From: CAYMKL01 sp964390805
GTDB taxonomy: Bacteria; Chloroflexota; Anaerolineae; VGOG01
Assembly (NCBI GenBank): GCA_964390805.1
Contig: CAYMKL010000030.1
Span: 1-57,715, forward strand
DNA length: 57,715 nt
Direction of reading: 5' to 3'
A program made the translations under genes and the position numbers. Positions 52,624 through 57,715 of this stretch are shown piece after piece; positions within the stretch are counted from its first letter, which is position 1, and each line of letters begins with the position of its first letter. The notes beneath the pieces are model-generated. The model did no database searches. It was not told the DNA's origin and worked only from the letters and a program-made list of their open reading frames with translations.

Positions 52624-55260
52624 ATGAAATTGTATGAACGTATCGCTGAACGCGTCGCCGTCTATGAGGAGATGGGGCAGGAGCTTGTCCCCCACACAGT
52701 CATAGAAAACCTCAACCCGGCATTTCCACTGCGGCCCTATCAAAAAGATTCATTACGGCATTTTGCCTATTTCCTCAGCGACTATCAAGCGCGCGTCAGG
52801 CCCAGCCAGGTGCTCTTTCACATGGCCACCGGCAGCGGCAAGACGCTGATCATGGCAGTGGCCATGCTCTATCTCTACCGGCAGGGCTACCGCAATTTTA
52901 TCTTTTTCGTCAACAGCACCACCATCATCGAAAAGACGCGCGATAATTTCCTCAACCCGCAGTCGTCCAAGTATCTCTTTGCCCCCGCGCTCAAGCTCAA
53001 CGGGTAGCGCGTGGCCGTGCAGCCGGTGGAGAGCTTTCAGGCAGTCAGTCCGCAAAGCATCAACGTCCTCTTTACTACCATCCAGGGCTTGCACAGCACG
53101 CTCAACACCCCGCGCGAGAATGCCCTCACCTACGAGGATTTCGAGGGCCAGCCCATCGTCCTCATCTCCGACGAGGCGCACCACATCAATGCGCTCACCA
53201 AAACGCAAAGCAAGCTCACCAGTGGTGATATCGAGCACATCAATACCTGGGAGGGTACCGTCAACCGTATCTTTCAATCGCACCCCGAAAACCTGTTGCT
53301 GGAATTCACCGCCACGGTGGAGCAAAGTCATCCGGCGGTGGCGGAAAAGTACCGCGACAAGATCCTGTACGAATACCCGCTCAAACAATTCCGCGAGGAC
53401 GGCTACTCCAAAGAGATCCGCACCCTCCAGGCCGACCTGCCCCAGATGGAGCGCGCCCTGCAAGCCATCATCGTCAGCCAATACCGCAAGAAAGTGGCCG
53501 AGCGACACAAAATCCGCCTCAAGCCGGTGGTGCTGATGAAGGCCAATTATGTGAATCCACCGAGCGCGCCCGGCCCTAACAAGGTCGTCTCCGGTGAGTT
53601 CCGGGCCGCCTTTCACTACAAGCTCAACACTCTCACGCCCGACAATCTGGCCGCCATTCGGGATAGCGCCCAGAGCGCCATCGTACAACAGGCTTTTGCC
53701 TACTTTGCTGCGCACAACATCAGCCTGGATAATCTGATCCGCGAGCTGCAAACCGACTTCGCCGAGGAGAAGGCCCTTTCGGTAGACTCCAAGTCCGACA
53801 GCGAAGAACATCAGATTCTGGTCAATTCGCTAGAAGAATCCGGTAACGAGATTCGCGTGGTTTTTGCCGTGGAAATGCTCAACGAGGGCTGGGACGTGCT
53901 CAACCTGTTCGACATCGTACGTCTTTACAACACCCGTGATGCCCGGCAGGGCAAGCCCGGCAGGACCACCATCGCCGAAGCGCAGCTCATCGGGCGCGGC
54001 GCGCGCTACTATCCCTTTCAACTGGATCAGACCCAGCCACGCTTCCAACGCAAGTTCGACGACGACCTGGAGAACGACCTGCGCATGCTGGAAGAACTCT
54101 ACTACCACAGCGCGCACAACCTGCGCTACATTCACGAGCTGCACATCGCCCTGGTGGACATCGGGATGATGCCGGAACGACCGGCGCGGCAATTGCCTCT
54201 CAATCTCAAAGACAGCTTCAAGCAAAGCGACTTCTGGGAACAGGGCAAGCTCTTTACCAACGAGCGCGTGCGCAACGACAATGCCGACGTGTTCGGCCTG
54301 CAAGACAGCCTCGTTCCTCCACGCTACCCCCCCTACCGCCTGCACACCGGCTATGCCGAAGACACAGCCATTTTCGATGAGCCGGGCTTGCCAAAGACGG
54401 CAACTATCCACACGAAAACGATGGCTCTGCGTGATTTCGGTGTACACTTGTTGCGCGCCGCCTTGTCCAGGCTCAAGTTCTACCAGTTCGAACATCTCAA
54501 AGACTACTTTCCGCACGTGAGTTCCATCACGGATTTCATCACTTCGGACGACTACCTGGGCCAAGTCAAGGCGGATGTGATGGGTACGCCGGCGCAACTC
54601 CAGGCCCTATCCCCGCAAATGAAAATGGAAATCGCGGTGGACGTATTGCGCCGTCTGGCCGACGACGTGCGGCGCGGTACCGCGATCTTCAAAGGCACGT
54701 ATGAATTCAAGCCCCAGGCAGTCAGCCATTGTGTCAGAGAAAAGACCATCACCAGGGCCTATGATCCCGCCAACGATGTGGGCACAGGAATGCGGGAGAC
54801 GACCAACCTCAGCCTGCACGCCGACCTGAGCCAGGAGGATTGGTACGTTTACGACGAGAACTATGGCACGTCCGAGGAAAAGGCGCTGGTCAAGTTCATC
54901 CAGAGCCAGATCCCAGCCCTGCGCCAGAGGTACGAGGACGTCTACCTGCTGCGCAACGAGAACCTCTTCCAACTCTACACCTTTGACGATGGGCGGCCCT
55001 TTGAGCCGGACTTTGTCCTATTCCTCACCGAAAAGACGACCGGTAAGAGCCTAAACTACCAGCTTTTCATCGAGCCAAAGGGGCAACATCTGATCAAACA
55101 CGATGACTGGAAAGAAGATCTCCTGAAGCAGATTGAAGACGAATACAGAATCGCAGTCGAGCTTCCGAATCGTGATTTCAGACTGGTGGGCTTGCCTTTC
55201 TACAACGAGCAGATCAGGAAACAAGCGTTTGAGGGCGAGTTTAGGCGTATTCTACTGTAG
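52624..55260 (+). pseudogene. Type III restriction endonuclease Res subunit, interrupted by an in-frame amber stop
   Basis: The 878-codon frame from ATG 52624 encodes a Res subunit but contains TAG at 53005-53007 after codon 127. Upstream is the helicase motif I (MATGSGKTLIMAVAMLYLY). Downstream in the same frame are motif II (LISDEAHHIN), AEMLNEGWDVLNLFDIVR-like VEMLNEGWDVLNLFDIV, the GRGARYYPF motif VI and the C-terminal nuclease with FEPDFVLFL and LFIEPKG. The nearby LKLNG-stop-RVAVQPVESFQ suggests a single base change (CAG or AAG to TAG). A restart at GTG 53011 would lack the Walker A. It starts nine bases after Mod. The system may modify without cutting. Confidence 0.88.
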
Positions 55261-55346
55261 GCTGTTTTCATTTTCACCCAATACGCTGAGGCTAAGAGCA
55301 AGGCGGAGGATCCACAACGACCGCTCACTCATCCGGAGGTATCACA

Positions 55347-56273
55347 ATGATTCGTCAAGGCTCTCATCTACGGGCCGTCGTCCAGGCTCTGTTCGTCGTT
55401 TTCCTGTGGGCCACGTCCTGGGTACTCATCAAGATTGGGCTAGAGGAGATACCGGCCCTGACGTTCGCCGGCTTGCGATACATTCTGGCATTCATCTGTC
55501 TCCTGCCAGTTGTGCTTCTTTCCGGCCAACTGTCGTCGCTTGGCTCGATATCGAGGCCAACGTGGGGACGCCTTCTTATCCTCGGCCTACTCCTCTACGC
55601 CATCACGCAGGGCGCAACCTTTGTGGCCCTGGCTTATTTGCCGGCCGTGACGGTAAACCTGCTTTGGAGCTTCAGCAGCGTTACCGTCGCCCTGATGGGC
55701 ATCGTCTGGCTGGCCGAACGGCCGACGCGGTTCCAGTGGCTCGGCGTGGGGCTCGCCACGCTGGGCGCCATCATCTATTTCTGTCCGGTGGCGCTCCCGG
55801 AGGGCCAGTTGTTCGGCGTCCTCGTCTCAGTCTTCGGCGTTCTCGCCAATGCCGGCGCTTCCATCCTGGGACGGGATGTCAACCGTGCGGGCGACGTGCA
55901 TCCCCTCGTCGTGACCGTCATCAGCATGGGCATCGGTTCGATTGTGCTGCTTGTGACCGGCATCGCTGTTCAGGGGCTCCCGAACATCAGTATCGGAGGC
56001 TGGGCCATCATCGGCTGGCTCGCTGTGGTCAACACGGCCTTTGCCTTCACCCTCTGGAACCAGACGCTCCGTACGCTTTCTGCAACGGAGTCCAGCATCA
56101 TCAACGGCACCATGCTCATCTGGATCCCAGTGCTCGCCGTTTTGTTCTTGCACGAACGGGTCACAGCCAAAGAGGTCTTTGGGCTGGCTGTGGTCGGCGT
56201 GGGAATGTTGATCGTGCAACTGCGCCAACCGCAGGTCGTCACTCGGCTCCTGAGACGACTGTCTGTTCGATAA
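55347..56273 (+). CDS. EamA-family (DMT superfamily) transporter
   Basis: A 308-residue membrane protein with ten predicted helices arranged as two EamA repeats. The first has ALFVVFLWATSWVLIKIGLE and the second GDVHPLVVTVISMGIGSIVLL and FTLWNQTLRTLSATESSIING. The family exports or imports small metabolites such as amino acids or nucleotides; the substrate is unknown. CGGAGG precedes the ATG at 55347. No operon partner is evident; the next gene starts 50 bases later and encodes a signalling protein. The gap 55261-55346 holds nothing else. Confidence 0.9.
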   Translation: MIRQGSHLRAVVQALFVVFLWATSWVLIKIGLEEIPALTFAGLRYILAFICLLPVVLLSGQLSSLGSISRPTWGRLLILGLLLYAITQGATFVALAYLPAVTVNLLWSFSSVTVALMGIVWLAERPTRFQWLGVGLATLGAIIYFCPVALPEGQLFGVLVSVFGVLANAGASILGRDVNRAGDVHPLVVTVISMGIGSIVLLVTGIAVQGLPNISIGGWAIIGWLAVVNTAFAFTLWNQTLRTLSATESSIINGTMLIWIPVLAVLFLHERVTAKEVFGLAVVGVGMLIVQLRQPQVVTRLLRRLSVR

Positions 56274-56323
56274 TCCGCCCGTTTCTCGATGGGCATCATT
56301 AGTAGTTGGGTTTAGCACGGACC

Positions 56324-57697
56324 ATGCATTTTCAATACACACCTTATTTTGGCGTCCTCATGATAACCGCCGTCATCTCGGCTGTTGTCGCCTTCATTGC
56401 CTGGCAGCGGCGCGCCTCCCCTGGGGGTACACCTCTTGTCCTGCTCATGCTGGCTGTGACCGAATGGGCTCTGGTGGCGGCTTTGGAGGCGGCGGCAGTA
56501 GAGCAGTCGGCCAAGATTGTATGGTCGAAGCTGGAGTACGCGGGATCCAGCAGTACTGCCGTGTTTCTTCTCATCTTCGCTGTGGAATTCATGGGCTGGG
56601 ACGAATGGCTGACGCGCCGCAACGTGGCGCTGCTATGCATCATCCCCATCCTCAACACGGTCATGGCCGCAACGAACGAATGGCACGGCCTGATCTGGAC
56701 CGGCTTTTCGCCTGGCCCCAGCGGCAGCAACCTTCTGGTCTATCACCACGGGCTGTGGTTTTGGGTCCATACAGCCTCGATCTATGCGTACACATTCATG
56801 GCGACCCTGCTGCTGGCACGATCGGCCCTCCGCACGTCGGTCTTGCACCGCCGTCAGGGAGTAGGCATCCTGCTTGCCGCAGTTCCTCCGTGGATCGGGA
56901 GCATCGTGTACATCATGGATTTGTCTCCCATCCCCGGCTTGAACCTCATCCCCATGAGCTTCATGCTCACCGGGCTGCTCCTCTTGGGGACCATGTTTCG
57001 CTTTCAGTTGCTTGATCTCGTGCCAACGGCGCGCGACATACTGATCGAAAGCATGAGTGACGGCGTGCTGGTTCTGGACGCCAAGAAGCGCATTGTAGAC
57101 ATCAACCTTGCAGCGCAACATCTCATCGAGGCGACTACAGCATGCATCGGACAATCTGCAGAAGAAGTCCTGGCGAAGTGGCCTGATATTCTCATGCTCT
57201 GCCGCGATGGCGCAGATTCCCAGGCAGAGATTCTTCTGGATCAGGCTGCCCCCCACTACGTGGATTTGCGAATATCCCGGTTACATGATCGGCATGGGCG
57301 CTTCACGGGACAACTGATCGTCTTGCGGGACATCACCAAACGATATCAGGCGGACACTGCACTCCAGCAAGCCCATGAACGTCTGCAGGCTCAATTGGCC
57401 GAGATTAAAACACTGCAAGCTAAACTGCAGGAACAGGCGATTCGGGACCCGCTCACGGGTCTGTTCAACCGGCGATACTTGAGGGAAGCATTGGACAGGG
57501 AACTGTCGCGAGCCGCACGCGAGGAGTATCCAGTCGCCTTGGTTATGATAGATATTGATCACTTCAAAGTGACCAACGACACATTCGGGCATAAGGCAGG
57601 CGATGTCATTTTACAGGCGGTGGGGGAACTGCTTCGGGTACAGACCCGTCGCGAAGACATTGTACCGATTATGCTTAATTACTCTACTTTCCGCTAA
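56324..57697 (+). pseudogene. 7TM-sensor/PAS/GGDEF protein truncated within the GGDEF domain
   Basis: The 457-codon frame starts HFQYTPYFGVLMITAVISA and encodes about seven helices of the histidine-kinase N-terminal 7TM type (residues 1-225), then a PAS domain (about 230-345) and a coiled coil with LQAKLQEQAIRDPLTGLFNR. The GGDEF domain continues to MIDIDHFKVTNDTFGHKAGD and VQTRREDI, but then leaves the family with VPIMLNYSTFR and stops at 57697. The GGDEF signature and the rest are missing, so no cyclic-di-GMP synthase activity is expected. The break near 57660 may be the border of an inserted element. A TTG at 56306 is a less likely start. Confidence 0.8.
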
Positions 57698-57715
57698 GTT
57701 GGGCTTTTGAGCCGT

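Noticed and set aside
1..57715. tRNA, rRNA or complete insertion sequence
   Set aside because: I saw no cloverleaf-like or rRNA-like sequence and no transposase frame; a covariance search would be needed to exclude small RNAs.

Overview
The window looks like a chromosomal segment of a Chloroflexota bacterium, most likely Anaerolineae or a close relative and probably from a metagenome assembly. This is inferred from several signs: high GC; a sugar-binding lipoprotein with the glutamate/valine-rich linker typical of the phylum; a DHH-CBS-poly(A)-polymerase fusion; BrnT/BrnA and DUF433/DUF5615 toxin-antitoxin pairs; and many short dispersed repeats, some lying inside genes. No rRNA, tRNA, CRISPR array or complete insertion sequence was recognised.

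Layout. (1) 1-4664 (+): a methyltransferase array with the tail of one class I SAM methyltransferase, one complete class I methyltransferase and five isoprenylcysteine-carboxylmethyltransferase-like membrane paralogues, one of them frameshifted. (2) 4671-12255 (+): a MacAB-like ABC system made of two double-length FtsX-type permeases, a lipoprotein HlyD/MacA-type adaptor with expanded 14-residue coiled-coil repeats, and an ATPase, closed by a rho-independent terminator. (3) 12469-21957 (-): a nine-gene redox operon with NuoE-, NuoF- and NuoG-like subunits, an HdrA-MvhD fusion, a small isomerase-like protein, an FrhB-like protein, the GXGXG and FMN parts of an archaeal-type glutamate synthase, and a Cys-containing unknown. 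It reads as a flavin/iron-sulfur complex linking NADH, ferredoxin and glutamate synthesis. (4) 22157-29295 (-): a two-component system, an EF-G paralogue and the DHH-CBS-CCA-adding-type protein.

(5) 29358-34763 (+): a sugar ABC importer with a promoter, a long structured leader, a binding protein that contains two complete binding domains in one chain, and two permeases. (6) 34824-35386 (-): a BrnT/BrnA pair with a nonsense mutation in the toxin. (7) 35452-43326 (+): an alpha-glucan module with a GH57 lipoprotein, a fusion of a GT39-like glycosyltransferase to a MalF-type permease, a MalG-type permease and a GH13 hydrolase. No sugar-transport ATPase is present, so a shared MalK/MsiK-type subunit elsewhere is likely. 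(8) 43331-49064 (+): two NUDIX hydrolases, two thymidylate-kinase-like proteins (the second with an altered Walker A) and a TldD/TldE pair.

(9) 49065-55260 (+): an accessory block with a palindromic repeat, a DUF433/DUF5615 pair, a broken BrnT fused against a CopG-type antitoxin, a decayed copy of the NUDIX gene tail, and a type III restriction-modification system whose Res gene has an in-frame amber stop. (10) 55347-57715 (+): an EamA transporter and a 7TM-PAS-GGDEF protein cut off inside its GGDEF domain.

The strongest themes are the Nuo/Hdr/FrhB/glutamate-synthase operon, the glycosyltransferase-permease fusion, the double binding protein with a 390-bp stretch of perfect internal identity, and at least five families of short repeats that sit in frame inside conserved enzymes, between genes, or at translation starts.
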